Shown here piece by piece: positions 30,643-40,054 of a stretch of DNA of 64,000 bases. Both the position numbers and the translations under genes were made by a program. The notes beneath the pieces are model-generated. The model was given only the letters and a program-made list of their open reading frames with translations, had not been told where the DNA came from and ran no database searches. The first letter of the stretch is position 1, and every line of letters starts with the position of its first letter. Source of the stretch: JAVVHH01 sp964235765 (GTDB lineage Bacteria; Pseudomonadota; Alphaproteobacteria; Acetobacterales; Acetobacteraceae); contig CAXSDH010000008.1 in the NCBI GenBank assembly GCA_964235765.1, positions 1 to 64,000 of the forward strand. Reading direction: 5' to 3'.

Positions 30643-33453
30643 CTACCCGACCGCCGCCCGCTTGCGGCGTGGCTGGGCATTTGGCGCCGGTCCCGTTTCC
30701 TCCGGCGCCTGCAGCGCGGCCAGCAAAGCCAGCCGCAGGCTGGACAGCTTGCGCTCGTTCTCCACCTTCAGCCCGAACACGTCCTTGACGTAGAACACGT
30801 CCACCGCCCGCACCCCGTACGTGGTCACGTGCGCGCTCGCGATCTGCAGCCCTTGCTCGCTGATGGCCGCGGTCACGTCGTGCAGCAGGCCCGGCCGGTC
30901 GCGGCCGTTCACCTCCAGCACCGTGTGCGTGTGGCTGGCGCGATTGTCGATCACCACGCGCGGCGGCACGTGGATCGCGCGCATGCGCCGGCCCAGCAGG
31001 GCCGCCGATGCCCGGCGCATCTCGCTGTCCAGCCCGAGCCGGCCGGACAGCGCCTGGTCGATCAGCACATGCAGCCGGGCCAGCCGGTGCGGGGCATCGA
31101 AGGTGCCGCCCGCCGCATCCTGGATCCAGAAGGTGTCGAGCGCGCTGCCGTTGGTCAGCGTGTGGATGCGCGCATCGACGATGCTCGCCCCCGCCACCGC
31201 CAGCGCCCCCGCGATCCGGCTGAACAGCCCGGCATGGTCGGTGGTGTACACCGTCACCTCGGTCACTTCCCGGGCCGGCAGCGGCTGCGTATCCACGGTC
31301 AGCGGCGCCCCCCGGCTCTCGGCGCCGCGCACCAGCCGGGCATGCCGTGCGTGCGTTTCCGGGTCGAAGCTCAGCCAATAGCCGGGGTAGCCAAGGCCCA
31401 GGTAAAACTCCTGGTCCGCCGCGGGCCAATTGTCCAGCAAGGCCGCCGCTGCGTCCTTGGCGCGCGCCACCCGCACGTCGCGCTCCGTGGTGGCCAGGCC
31501 TCCGGCCAGCACGTCGGCCACCCTGGCGTACAGCTCGCGCAGCAGGGTCGCCTTCCAGCCGTTCCAGACCTTGGCGCTGACCGCCCGCATATCGGCCACC
31601 GTCAGCACCAGCAGCAGCTTCAGCCGCTCGGGCGACTGGATGGTGTCGGCCAGGTCCAGGATGGTCTTGGGGTCGTCGATGTCCCGCTTGAACGCGGTCT
31701 GGCTCAGCATGAGGTGGTGCAGCACCAGCCAGCTCACCGTTTCCGTCTCCTCGGCAGACAGCCCGATCGTCGGCCCGATCTCGAGCGCCAGCTCCGCGCC
31801 CAGCTCCGAATGGTCGCCGCCCCGGCCCTTGGCGATGTCGTGCAGCAGCATCGCCGCATACAGCGCTCGGCGGGATTGCAGGTCCTCAACCAGGCCCGAC
31901 GCGACGGGCGCCACCTCGGCGAGTTCGCCCCGCTCCAACGCGTTCAGCACCCGCACCGCCTCGATGGTATGTTCATCCACGGTGAATACATGGTAGGTGT
32001 CGAACTGCATCTGGCCGACGATCCGCGCCCAGTCCGGGATGTAGCGGCCGAGGAACCCCGATTCGTTGAGCATCGACAGCGTTCGGGCACCCTCCGCCCG
32101 GCTATGCTCGCCATCCCGGCCGCAGAGCAGGTCCATGAAAATTACCCCCGCGGCCGGGTTGCCGCGCAAGGCGATGGCCTGCCGCTCGTGCCGGATCAGC
32201 GCCCGTATGGCCAGCGGATGCAGCGTGAGGTGCCGGTCCCGCGCCACCTGCAATATCCGCAGCATGGCGATCGGCTCCCGCTCGAAATCCCGGCCCGGCG
32301 CGCAGAGCAGCATGCCGTCGGCCAGCAGGAACCCCTGGCTGAGCAGGGCCTGGTCCGTCTCGGCCTGCAACGCCGGCGGGCCCAGCGCGGCCCGCACCAC
32401 CGCGGGTTCCAGCACCGCGGTCACGCGGGTGATGTCGCGCGCCGTCAGGAAGTAGTGGCGCATGAACCGCTCGACGCCATCCTGCCGTCCGTGGCGAGTG
32501 TAGCCCATGCGGCCGCCGACCACCGGCTGCAAATCGAAGGTCAGCCGGTCCTCGGCCCGGCCGGCGACGTAATGCAGGTGGAACCGCACCGTCCACAGGA
32601 AATCCCACGACCGGCGGGCGTGCTTGGCTTCCTGATGCGTCAGGATGCCGCCGCCGGGGCTCTGCGGCCCGACCAGCTCGCCCATCACCTGGGTGCCGAA
32701 CACGTAGCGCGTCATCCAGTACAGCGTTTGCAGGTCGCGCAGCCCGCCGCGCCCCTCCTTGATGTTGGGTTCCACCAGGAACGGGCTTTCGCCGTAACGG
32801 CGGTGCCGCGCATCGCGCTCGGCCTGCTTGGCGGCCAGGAACCCACCCGCGTTGTCACTCGCGCAGAAGGCCAGGAACCGCGCCTGGAACGCCTCGAACA
32901 GGCCGCCGTCGCCTGCCAGCAGCCGCGCGTCGATCATGGAGGTCCGCACCGTGAGGTCCCGGTCCGCCTCCGCCAGGCATTCATCGACCGAGCGCGTGGC
33001 GTGCCCCACCTTGAGCCCAAGGTCCCATAGGAAGTAGAGCATGAACTCCACCGTCCCCAGCGTCGTCGCCGAGGGGTTGTCGCGGGTGATGAACAGCAGG
33101 TCGATGTCGCTGAATGGCGCCAGCACGCCGCGGCCATACCCGCCGGTCGCCACCACCGCCATCGGCTCCGGCGCGGCGTCGCCGGAAACCTGCTCGATCG
33201 CGTAGCCCTGCAACGTGGCGATCACCCCGTCCATCAAGCTGCCCAACAGCCGCCCCGCCTTCAGCCCGCTCATGCCGCCGGCCTCGAACTGGTCCTGCAC
33301 GTGGTGCTGGAGCCGCGCGACATAGCGCCGGAAAGCGGCGAGCGCCGCATCCCGTGCGACGGGGGCCCCGGGCAGCGCGAGCCGCTCCAGCGCGTCGGTC
33401 AGGATACGGCGGGCCTCTTCGGGCTGTTCAGGCAGGGGGAGCGGTGCAAGCAT
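30643..33453 (-). CDS. glnD: [protein-PII] uridylyltransferase GlnD
   Basis: 936 aa. It adds UMP to PII proteins under nitrogen limitation and removes it under nitrogen sufficiency. Nucleotidyltransferase motif GGYGRGVLAPFSDIDLLF near residue 105-122; HD hydrolase motif LLHDIAKGRGGDHS near residue 500; two C-terminal ACT domains (VTVYTTDHAGLFSRIAGALA and EVNGRDRPGLLHDVTAAIS). All motifs intact and length normal. It starts 2 bp after the mutS stop. The link to the nitrate cluster 12 kb away is functional only, not in the operon. Confidence 0.97.
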   Translation of the reverse strand: MLAPLPLPEQPEEARRILTDALERLALPGAPVARDAALAAFRRYVARLQHHVQDQFEAGGMSGLKAGRLLGSLMDGVIATLQGYAIEQVSGDAAPEPMAVVATGGYGRGVLAPFSDIDLLFITRDNPSATTLGTVEFMLYFLWDLGLKVGHATRSVDECLAEADRDLTVRTSMIDARLLAGDGGLFEAFQARFLAFCASDNAGGFLAAKQAERDARHRRYGESPFLVEPNIKEGRGGLRDLQTLYWMTRYVFGTQVMGELVGPQSPGGGILTHQEAKHARRSWDFLWTVRFHLHYVAGRAEDRLTFDLQPVVGGRMGYTRHGRQDGVERFMRHYFLTARDITRVTAVLEPAVVRAALGPPALQAETDQALLSQGFLLADGMLLCAPGRDFEREPIAMLRILQVARDRHLTLHPLAIRALIRHERQAIALRGNPAAGVIFMDLLCGRDGEHSRAEGARTLSMLNESGFLGRYIPDWARIVGQMQFDTYHVFTVDEHTIEAVRVLNALERGELAEVAPVASGLVEDLQSRRALYAAMLLHDIAKGRGGDHSELGAELALEIGPTIGLSAEETETVSWLVLHHLMLSQTAFKRDIDDPKTILDLADTIQSPERLKLLLVLTVADMRAVSAKVWNGWKATLLRELYARVADVLAGGLATTERDVRVARAKDAAAALLDNWPAADQEFYLGLGYPGYWLSFDPETHARHARLVRGAESRGAPLTVDTQPLPAREVTEVTVYTTDHAGLFSRIAGALAVAGASIVDARIHTLTNGSALDTFWIQDAAGGTFDAPHRLARLHVLIDQALSGRLGLDSEMRRASAALLGRRMRAIHVPPRVVIDNRASHTHTVLEVNGRDRPGLLHDVTAAISEQGLQIASAHVTTYGVRAVDVFYVKDVFGLKVENERKLSSLRLALLAALQAPEETGPAPNAQPRRKRAAVG

Positions 33454-33455
33454 TG

Positions 33456-36047
33456 CTATGACTCTAACCCCGCTTGTTCCCGTGCGGCGAGACCTTTCAG
33501 GGCATAGAGCGCATCCAACGCCTCGCGCGGGCTCAATCGGTCGGGATCGAGCGCCGCAACCGCGTCCTGCAGCACGGTCTGGGGGGTGGGCCGCGGATCC
33601 GCCGCCGCCGGTGGGCAGGAGGCGGCGAACAGCGGCAGCTCGGCCGGGCTGCCGTGGCCGTCCCGCTCCAAGGCGGCCAGCAACGCCCCGGCGCGCTTGA
33701 CGGTCGCAGGCGGCACGCCGGCCAGTTGCGCCACGTGCACGCCCCAGCTCCGGCCGGCCGCGCCCTCCGCCACCTCATGCAGGAACACCACGCTGCCCCG
33801 CCACTCCTTCACGCGCATCGTATGCGGGCACAATCGGGGCATCTGCCCGGCCAGGCGCGCCAGCTCGTGGAAATGCGTGGCGAAGATCGTGCGGCAGCGC
33901 ACCTGCCCATGCAGCGCCTCCAGCACCGCCCAGGCGATCGCCAGGCCATCGAGCGTGCTGGTGCCGCGCCCGATCTCGTCCACCACCACCAGGGAGCGCG
34001 GCCCCGCCTGGTGCAGGATCGCGGCGGTCTCCGTCATCTCCACCATGAAGGTGCTGCGCCCGCGCGCCAGGTCGTCAGCCGCGCCCACCCGGCTGAACAG
34101 CCGGTCCACCACGCCGATCTCGGCGCTCTCGGCCGGCACGGGCAGCCCGGCCTGCGCCAGGATGGCGGCCAGCGCATTCTGCCGCAGGAACGTGCTTTTC
34201 CCCGCCATGTTCGGCCCCGTCAGCAGCAGCACGCGCTGGGCAGGCGAGAGGTCGCAATCGTTCGGCACGAACGTGGCCGTGCTGCCCAGCGCATCTTGCA
34301 CGACCGGATGGCGGCCCCCGCGGATGCAGAACCCGTCCCCTTCGGTCACCAAGGGCCGGCACCAGCGGCCGCCCTCGGCCAGCCGCGCGCAGGATTGCAG
34401 CACGTCCAGCCGGGCCAGCGCCGCCGCGCAGGCGACCAGCGCGTCCTCCTGGGCCAGCACGGCGCGCACCAGGCTGGCGAACACCGCCTGCTCGCGCAGC
34501 GTCGCGCGCTCGGCCGCCTCGCTGATCCGCCGGTCCAACTCGCCCAGCTCGGGGGTGGAGAACCGGGCGCCGTTGGTCATCGCCTGCCGCATGGTCAGGT
34601 CAGGATGCGCCCGCAACCGGTCCACCGCCGCAGCCGGCGCCTCGATCACGTAGCCGAGCTGCGCGTGGTGCCGGATCTTCAACGACGCCACGCCGTAGCG
34701 CTGCGCGAAGTCCAGCGCCAAGCCGGCAACGACCCGGCGGCTATCGTCGCGCAGCCCGCGCTCCGCATCCAGCTCGCCATCGAACCCCGGCAGGATCGCC
34801 CCGCCATCTTCGAGCCGCGCCGGCAACGGGTCGGCCAGGGCGCGCGACAGCAGGCCGCCCAGCGCGGGATCGACGAGCAGCGCGGCCAGGTCCAGCGGCG
34901 CGCCTTCCAGCGCCGACGCTGCCTCCGCGGCCGCAGTCAGCGCCAGGAGCACCGCGCCCAAGTCCCGCGGTGCGGCCCGGCCCAGGCTGAGCCGCCCGAG
35001 CGAGCGCATCAGGTCGGGCACCCCGCGCAGCGCCGCCCGCAGCACGGTCAGCGCGGCCGGGTTCAGCAGCAGCCAGCCCCACCCATCCTGCCGCCCGGCA
35101 ATGGCTCCCACATCCAGCAGCGGCCCACCCAGCCAGGCCGCCAGCAGGCGCGATCCAGGCGCGGTCATGGTCCGGCTGACGGCCGCCAGCAGCGTATGCG
35201 CCGTGCCGCCGTCGCGCGCACGGCCGATCTCGAGGCTCGCGCGCGTTGCCGCGTCCAGCATCATCTGCCCGGCAAGCCCCGCCGGCTGCGGGCGGGACAG
35301 GCGGGGCAGGGCGCCGCCCTGCGTGCTGCGCACGTAATCGAGCGCCACGGAAGCCGCCACCGCCTCCGCGTCGGTGAAGCTGCCGAACGCCTCCAGGCTC
35401 GCCGCGCCGAACGCCTCAGCCACCCGCTTGCGCGCCGCTAGCGGCGCCGACGGCAGTGTTTCCGGGCCCCGGCGGCTCGCCCAGTCGCCGAGCCCGAGCC
35501 CGGCCGGGGCCAAGATCTCAGCTGGTTCGAGCCGGCCGAGCAAGCCCGGCAAGTCGGCGGGCGCCGGCGCATCCGTCTCGAACAGCCCGGTCGAGACATC
35601 GAGCCAAGCCGCCCCCAGCCGGTCCCCCACTTGGGCCAGGCCCAGCAGCAGGTTCGGCCGGTGCGCCTCCAGCAGGCTGTCCTCGGTCAGCGTGCCGGGC
35701 GTGACCAGGCGGACCACCTCGCGCCGCAGCGGCCCCTTGCCGGTGCGGGTGCGCGCGGGCTCCATCTGCTCGGCCACCGCCACGCGGAACCCGCGGCGGA
35801 TCAGGCGCGAGAGGTAGGCCTCGGCCGCACGCACCGGCACGCCGCAAAGCGGGATGGGCTGCCCGGCGTGCTCGCCGCGCTTGGTCAGCGCCAAATCCAA
35901 CGCGGCCGCCGCTGCCTCGGCGTCGGCGAAGAACAACTCGTAGAAGTCTCCCATCTGCATGAACAGCAACGCATCGGGATTGTCGGCCTTCAGGGCGAAC
36001 CATTGGGCCATGGTCGGTGTCGCGCCATCGGCGCTGCGGACGGTCAT
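33456..36047 (-). CDS. mutS: DNA mismatch repair protein MutS
   Basis: 863 aa from ATG 36047. The mismatch-reading motif is FYELFFADAE (Phe and Glu). Further blocks: TGPNMAGKSTFLRQ (Walker A), VVDEIGRGTSTLDGLAIAWA (Walker B), ATHFHEL and the C-terminal dimer helix. It recognises mismatches and small loops after replication. Followed after 2 bp by glnD, the order common in Rhodospirillales. It diverges from the MHS transporter gene with a 95-bp spacer. Given the many short tandem repeats in this genome, it is relevant that this copy looks complete. Confidence 0.97.
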   Translation of the reverse strand: MTVRSADGATPTMAQWFALKADNPDALLFMQMGDFYELFFADAEAAAAALDLALTKRGEHAGQPIPLCGVPVRAAEAYLSRLIRRGFRVAVAEQMEPARTRTGKGPLRREVVRLVTPGTLTEDSLLEAHRPNLLLGLAQVGDRLGAAWLDVSTGLFETDAPAPADLPGLLGRLEPAEILAPAGLGLGDWASRRGPETLPSAPLAARKRVAEAFGAASLEAFGSFTDAEAVAASVALDYVRSTQGGALPRLSRPQPAGLAGQMMLDAATRASLEIGRARDGGTAHTLLAAVSRTMTAPGSRLLAAWLGGPLLDVGAIAGRQDGWGWLLLNPAALTVLRAALRGVPDLMRSLGRLSLGRAAPRDLGAVLLALTAAAEAASALEGAPLDLAALLVDPALGGLLSRALADPLPARLEDGGAILPGFDGELDAERGLRDDSRRVVAGLALDFAQRYGVASLKIRHHAQLGYVIEAPAAAVDRLRAHPDLTMRQAMTNGARFSTPELGELDRRISEAAERATLREQAVFASLVRAVLAQEDALVACAAALARLDVLQSCARLAEGGRWCRPLVTEGDGFCIRGGRHPVVQDALGSTATFVPNDCDLSPAQRVLLLTGPNMAGKSTFLRQNALAAILAQAGLPVPAESAEIGVVDRLFSRVGAADDLARGRSTFMVEMTETAAILHQAGPRSLVVVDEIGRGTSTLDGLAIAWAVLEALHGQVRCRTIFATHFHELARLAGQMPRLCPHTMRVKEWRGSVVFLHEVAEGAAGRSWGVHVAQLAGVPPATVKRAGALLAALERDGHGSPAELPLFAASCPPAAADPRPTPQTVLQDAVAALDPDRLSPREALDALYALKGLAAREQAGLES

Positions 36048-36142
36048 GTCCCAGTCTATTCCGCTTGAGGGCCAGCGCGAAGCGCCGCTTGAATTGCCAC
36101 GCCGTCCAGGCAAACTGCCCTGAAGAGATTGAGGACGCGCCC

Positions 36143-37450
36143 GTGAGCCACACCAGCATGAACCCGCTCGCCGACGAAAAGCCTGCCGACATCGGCCGGC
36201 GGTTGCAGAGCATCTTCGCCGGGTCGATCGGCAACCTCATCGAATGGTACGATTTCTACGTCTACAACTCGTTCGCGATCTATTTCGCCAAGTCGTTCTC
36301 GGCCAGCAGCGACCCCACGGTCCAGTTCATCACCGCCTTCGGCATCTATGCCGTCGGCTTCCTCATCCGGCCGGTGGGCGGGGTCGTCCTAGGATATTAC
36401 GCCGACCGCAAGGGCCGGCGGGCGGCGCTTACGTTCAGCGTCATGCTGATGTGCGCGGGCTCGCTGATGATCGCCATCCTGCCCACCTACGCCAGCGTCG
36501 GCGTGCTGGCGCCGGTGCTGCTGCTGCTCGCCCGCCTGTTGCAGGGCCTGTCCCTCGGCGGCGAATACGCCTCGTCGGCAACCTACCTCAGCGAAATCGC
36601 CGTCTCCAAGCACCGCGGCTTCTACAGCTCGTTCCAATACGTGAGCCTGATCGGCGGCCAGGTGTTCGCGGCGCTGATCCTGCTCGTCATGCAGCAGGCT
36701 TTCACCGCGCCGGAGCTGGAAGCCTGGGCCTGGCGCATCCCGTTCGCCATCGGTTCGCTCGGCGCGCTGTATGGCCTGTATCTCCGCCGCAACCTCGCCG
36801 AAACCGAGGAATGGAAACGCGCGAACAAGGAGCCCCGCAAGAACCTGTTCCGCGAACTGCTCAAGCATCCCCGCGAGCTGCTGCTGGTGTTCGGGCTGAC
36901 CATGGGCGGCACCACGGCCTTCTACACCTTCAGCAGCTACATGCCGACCTACATGACCAACACGCTGAAGTTCCCGCGCGAATGGGTGGCGGAAATCTCC
37001 TTCATCACCTTGGTCCTGTATGCCGCCATGCAGCCGCTGTTCGGCGGCCTCAGCGACCGCATCGGCCGCCGCCCCGTGCTGATGTGGTTCGGCATCATGG
37101 GCACGCTATGCACCGTGCCGATCCTGACGGCGCTGTCCGGCACCCACAGCTACACCACGGCGCTGCTGCTGATCCTGGCGGCGCTGGTCATCGTGTCCGG
37201 CTACACCTCGATCAACGCCGTGGTGAAGGCCGAGCTGTTTCCGGCCGGGGTGCGGGCGCTGGGCGTCGGCGTGCCCTACGCGCTCGCGGCCTCGCTGTTT
37301 GGCGGCACCGCGCCGCTGATCGCGCTCAAGTTCAAGGAATATGGGCACGAGGACTGGTTCTACTGGTACGTCACCGGGCTGACGTTCCTGTCCCTGGTGG
37401 TCTATGCCCTGATGCGGGACACCAAGAAGCATAGTCGAATGGAGACGTGA
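36143..37450 (+). CDS. MFS transporter, metabolite:H+ symporter (MHS) family
   Basis: 435 aa from GTG 36143 (GAGGACGC upstream); ATG 36158 is the alternative. Twelve membrane segments. The MHS signature is FAGSIGNLIEWYDFYVYNSFAIYFAKSFF-like at the N terminus, with GYYADRKGRRAALTFSVMLM in loop 2-3 and SDRIGRRPVLMW in loop 8-9. The family includes KgtP, ShiA, ProP and CitA; substrates are dicarboxylates, shikimate or betaines, not resolvable here. A 12-bp-stem terminator follows. Confidence 0.92.
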   Translation: MSHTSMNPLADEKPADIGRRLQSIFAGSIGNLIEWYDFYVYNSFAIYFAKSFSASSDPTVQFITAFGIYAVGFLIRPVGGVVLGYYADRKGRRAALTFSVMLMCAGSLMIAILPTYASVGVLAPVLLLLARLLQGLSLGGEYASSATYLSEIAVSKHRGFYSSFQYVSLIGGQVFAALILLVMQQAFTAPELEAWAWRIPFAIGSLGALYGLYLRRNLAETEEWKRANKEPRKNLFRELLKHPRELLLVFGLTMGGTTAFYTFSSYMPTYMTNTLKFPREWVAEISFITLVLYAAMQPLFGGLSDRIGRRPVLMWFGIMGTLCTVPILTALSGTHSYTTALLLILAALVIVSGYTSINAVVKAELFPAGVRALGVGVPYALAASLFGGTAPLIALKFKEYGHEDWFYWYVTGLTFLSLVVYALMRDTKKHSRMET

Positions 37451-37453
37451 GCC

Positions 37454-37482
37454 GCTGGGCCAGGCACGCGGCCTGGCCCAGC
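37454..37482. terminator. bidirectional terminator-like hairpin
   Basis: A perfect 12-bp stem (GCTGGGCCAGGC/GCCTGGCCCAGC) with a five-base loop fills the 42-bp gap between the convergent MHS and metallo-hydrolase genes. Confidence 0.75.
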
Positions 37483-37492
37483 TGAAGGCGGT

Positions 37493-38461
37493 CTAGACGG
37501 CGTCGGGCCGCCACATCGTGGGAACGAGCGTGTAGCCTTCGCCCTCCTTGGCGATATGGCCGGTGGCCGGGAACGGCGCGTGGTAGAACGCGACCTGCAT
37601 CTTCTCGGTCGCGGCGATGTCGAGCATGCGGCGCCGGGCCACGCGGGCCTGCGGGCCGTCCTGGTCGAAGATCGCCGACCATTCGGGGTGGCGGGCAAAG
37701 ATCAGCGGATTGTTGGTGGTGTCCGACATCACCATCAGCTTGCCGGCGCCGGACGCGATGGCGAACACCGTGTGGCCCGGCGTGTGGCCGTGGGCGTCGA
37801 TGGCGGTGATGCCCGGCATGACCTCCTTGCCCCAGGCATACGGGGTCACGTCCTTGGCCACCGGGCCGAACACCCGCTGCACGTTCCCGAACGTAGGCTT
37901 GATCCCGTCCGGCGCGCGCGCCAACTCGTCGCTGCTGGTCCAGTACGCCCATTCCCGGTCCGGCACCATGATCTCGGCGCGGGGGAACACGGCCGTGCCG
38001 TCCTTGAGGCGGAAGCCGTTGATGTGGTCGCCGTGGAAGTGGCTGAAGATCACGGTGTCCACGTCGGCCGGGTCGAACCCGGCCGCGCGGAAGTTGCCCA
38101 TCCAGGTGCCGCTCGTCGGCGCGCCCAGGTCGCCGTTGCCGGTGTCGATCAGCACCAGCTTGGACCCGGTGTTCACGACCAGGGTGGTGAACGTGATCGG
38201 GAAGCGGTCGGTCGGCAGGAAGTTGTCCGCCATCGCCCTTTGCAGCTCGCCCGGCGGCGCATTCGGCACCAGGCCGTCCAACGGACGGTACGCCACGCCG
38301 TCGTTGATGGCCGTAACTTGCATGTCGCCGACGCGGTAACGATAGAACGACGGCGCCTGCGCGGCCATCGGCGGCGGGGCGGCCTGGGCGCCGGGGAGCG
38401 AGGCGGGGGCGGCGCCCGCGGCCCAGCCGGCGGCCATTACGGTACGGCGTGTCGTGTCCAT
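37493..38461 (-). CDS. secreted MBL-fold metallo-hydrolase
   Basis: 322 aa from ATG 38461. Twin-arginine-like signal TTRRTVMAAGWAAGAAPASLPGAQA. Metallo-beta-lactamase fold: TTLVVNTGSKLVLIDTGNGD, then the zinc motif HFHGDH (His141, His143, Asp145, His146), IDAHGHTPGHTVFAI, and VMSDTTNN. Lactonases, arylsulfatases and other hydrolases share this fold; I see no feature that fixes the substrate. The ribosome site (GGAGG) is inside a 12-bp hairpin just upstream, so translation may be controlled. It follows the bactofilin gene. Confidence 0.88.
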   Translation of the reverse strand: MDTTRRTVMAAGWAAGAAPASLPGAQAAPPPMAAQAPSFYRYRVGDMQVTAINDGVAYRPLDGLVPNAPPGELQRAMADNFLPTDRFPITFTTLVVNTGSKLVLIDTGNGDLGAPTSGTWMGNFRAAGFDPADVDTVIFSHFHGDHINGFRLKDGTAVFPRAEIMVPDREWAYWTSSDELARAPDGIKPTFGNVQRVFGPVAKDVTPYAWGKEVMPGITAIDAHGHTPGHTVFAIASGAGKLMVMSDTTNNPLIFARHPEWSAIFDQDGPQARVARRRMLDIAATEKMQVAFYHAPFPATGHIAKEGEGYTLVPTMWRPDAV

Positions 38462-38464
38462 CCT

Positions 38465-38494
38465 GCATCCTCCGGGGTCAGGCCCGGAGGATGC
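38465..38494 (-). promoter_or_regulatory. hairpin enclosing the ribosome site of the metallo-hydrolase
   Basis: A perfect 12-bp stem (GCATCCTCCGGG/CCCGGAGGATGC, six-base loop). On the minus strand its 3' arm contains the GGAGG that serves ATG 38461. It lies right after the bactofilin stop. It could act as a terminator for bactofilin or as a structure that hides the ribosome site. Confidence 0.55.
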
Positions 38495-38498
38495 CACA

Positions 38499-39218
38499 CT
38501 ACCCGATCGATGTCTCGGCCGCTTGCGGGCGCGCCGCGTCGGGCCGGGCCGGCTCGTTGATCATCTTCAGTTCGCCGGTGATCTGCCCGCCATCCTCGAC
38601 CTGCAGGCGCCGATAGTTGGCGGTGCCCAGCACCTTGCCGGTGGCCCGCACGATCAGGTTGCCCCGCGCAGTCAACGTCCCGTCGATGACGCCGGCGATC
38701 TCCGCGTCCTCCACCTCGACGGCGCCCTTGAACACGCCGCCCTGGGCGATGCTCAGCTCGGTCGCGTGGATCATGCTGGCCTCGACCGTGCCCTCGACCA
38801 CGAGCCGCTCGGCATCCTGCACCGTGCCCTGGACGGAGATGCCGCGGCCGACGACGAGGGTGCGGCGTTCCGTCGGCTCGCGCGTGCGGCCGGGCTGCGC
38901 GCCCGGGCGGGGCGGGGCGGTCATGCCCGGCGCCGGCGGTGGCGCGGGCGGGGTGGGGGGAGTTGGGTTCGGGTATGGCGTACGGCCCATTGCAGGAGCC
39001 TCCTTCGGAGCGGGACGGAGTGGCGGCATGCCCAGGCCGGAATCGCCGGCGCGGGCGGGCGGGTTGAACGGGTCGGGCGACGGCATGCCCACCTCCAGCT
39101 TCGTGTCAGGCGCAGGGATGCCGCCGGACTGGGGCGTGGCCTGGCGCGTGGGCTGGGTCGTGAGCGGGGGCGCCGGCATGGCGCCCGGCGCCTCGTCGGG
39201 TTTGCGACGCTTGAACAA
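38499..39218 (-). CDS. bactofilin (polymer-forming cytoskeletal protein)
   Basis: 239 aa from TTG 39218 (AAGGGAAG upstream). A Pro-rich N-terminal 115 residues is followed by the bactofilin beta-helix (LVVGRGISVQGTVQDAERLVVEGTVEASMIHATELSIAQGG and so on) and a short tail. Bactofilins polymerise without nucleotides and position wall enzymes or shape cells. The N-terminal Pro/Ala tail is longer than usual and likely unstructured. Upstream EI24 gene is on the same strand 110 bp away. Confidence 0.93.
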   Translation of the reverse strand: MFKRRKPDEAPGAMPAPPLTTQPTRQATPQSGGIPAPDTKLEVGMPSPDPFNPPARAGDSGLGMPPLRPAPKEAPAMGRTPYPNPTPPTPPAPPPAPGMTAPPRPGAQPGRTREPTERRTLVVGRGISVQGTVQDAERLVVEGTVEASMIHATELSIAQGGVFKGAVEVEDAEIAGVIDGTLTARGNLIVRATGKVLGTANYRRLQVEDGGQITGELKMINEPARPDAARPQAAETSIG

Positions 39219-39304
39219 GCGGACTTCCCTTCTGAGGACGTTGCCCCAGGTCAGGGGTTGGCGTGGCCTAACACGCGAAGGCAGGCGGGAACAACCCGCG
39301 CCGG

Positions 39305-39336
39305 GCTCATGGGTGGCTCATGGGTGGCTCATGGGG
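39305..39336. repeat. 11-bp tandem repeat, about 3 copies
   Basis: GCTCATGGGTG is repeated at 39305-39315, 39316-39326 and 39327-39336 (last copy partial and altered). The last copy contains the stop codon of the EI24 gene. Confidence 0.9.
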
Positions 39337-39988
39337 CCTGTCGGCGGTGAAACACATGCACCATGGCGGCCGTGCCCACCACCGGCACCAGCAGGTTCAG
39401 CAGCGGCACGCTCCCTGCCAGCGCCAGGGCCACGCCCGGCGCAACCACCGCCAGGCGCCGCCGCGCATAGAGCCGAAGCGCGTCCTCCCGTCCCATGCGA
39501 CGCATCGCGACGCCCACGAACAGGCCGCGCCCAAAGGCCCACCCGGTTACGAGCCACCCCAGCAGCAGCCCGACCCCCGGCAGCGCGACGGCCGCGACCA
39601 AGGTCAGCGCCTGAAGGGCCAGCACCTGCCCGCCCAGCGCCACGCCATCCCACGCCTGCACGGACAGCGGCGCGCCCCGCGCCGGGGGCAGGCCCGGGTA
39701 GAACCGGCGCTCCACCGCTTCGCAAACACGGTCGATATACAACGTGGCGATCACCAGCGCCGCCGGCACGAACAGCCACAGGGCCAGTAGCCCCGCCCCG
39801 ATGCCGCCCAGGGCGCCGGACAGCCAGCCGATCCAGCCCGGCTGGCCCACCAAGTCCTGCACCAGCCAGACGCACGCGGCCAGCAGCGCCAGGAACGCCG
39901 CCAGCGACAGCGCCAGGCTGCGCCAGACCACGCCCAGGAACACCGGATCGTTCATCTGCGAAACGGCACGGAGGAGCGGAACCAGCAT
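39329..39988 (-). CDS. EI24/CysZ-like membrane protein
   Basis: 219 aa from ATG 39988. It has about four to five membrane segments and the EI24 (CysZ) family layout: DPVFLGVVWRSLALSL near the N terminus, YIDRVCEAVERRFYPGLPPARG in the middle loop, and LLGWLVTGWAFGRGLF. Family proteins include sulfate transporter CysZ; many alphaproteobacterial members are uncharacterised. It faces away from the PfkB gene and lies upstream of the bactofilin gene. Confidence 0.82.
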   Translation of the reverse strand: MLVPLLRAVSQMNDPVFLGVVWRSLALSLAAFLALLAACVWLVQDLVGQPGWIGWLSGALGGIGAGLLALWLFVPAALVIATLYIDRVCEAVERRFYPGLPPARGAPLSVQAWDGVALGGQVLALQALTLVAAVALPGVGLLLGWLVTGWAFGRGLFVGVAMRRMGREDALRLYARRRLAVVAPGVALALAGSVPLLNLLVPVVGTAAMVHVFHRRQAP

Positions 39989-40054
39989 CGGGCGGCCTTG
40001 GCGAGTGGGTGTCGGGATGTTAGGCGCAGGCCCTGTATCGCATCAGGAGCCACC

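Noticed and set aside
37493..38461. Acyl-homoserine-lactone lactonase
   Set aside because: The HxHxDH zinc motif is shared by many hydrolases and the protein is exported; nothing specific to lactonases was seen.
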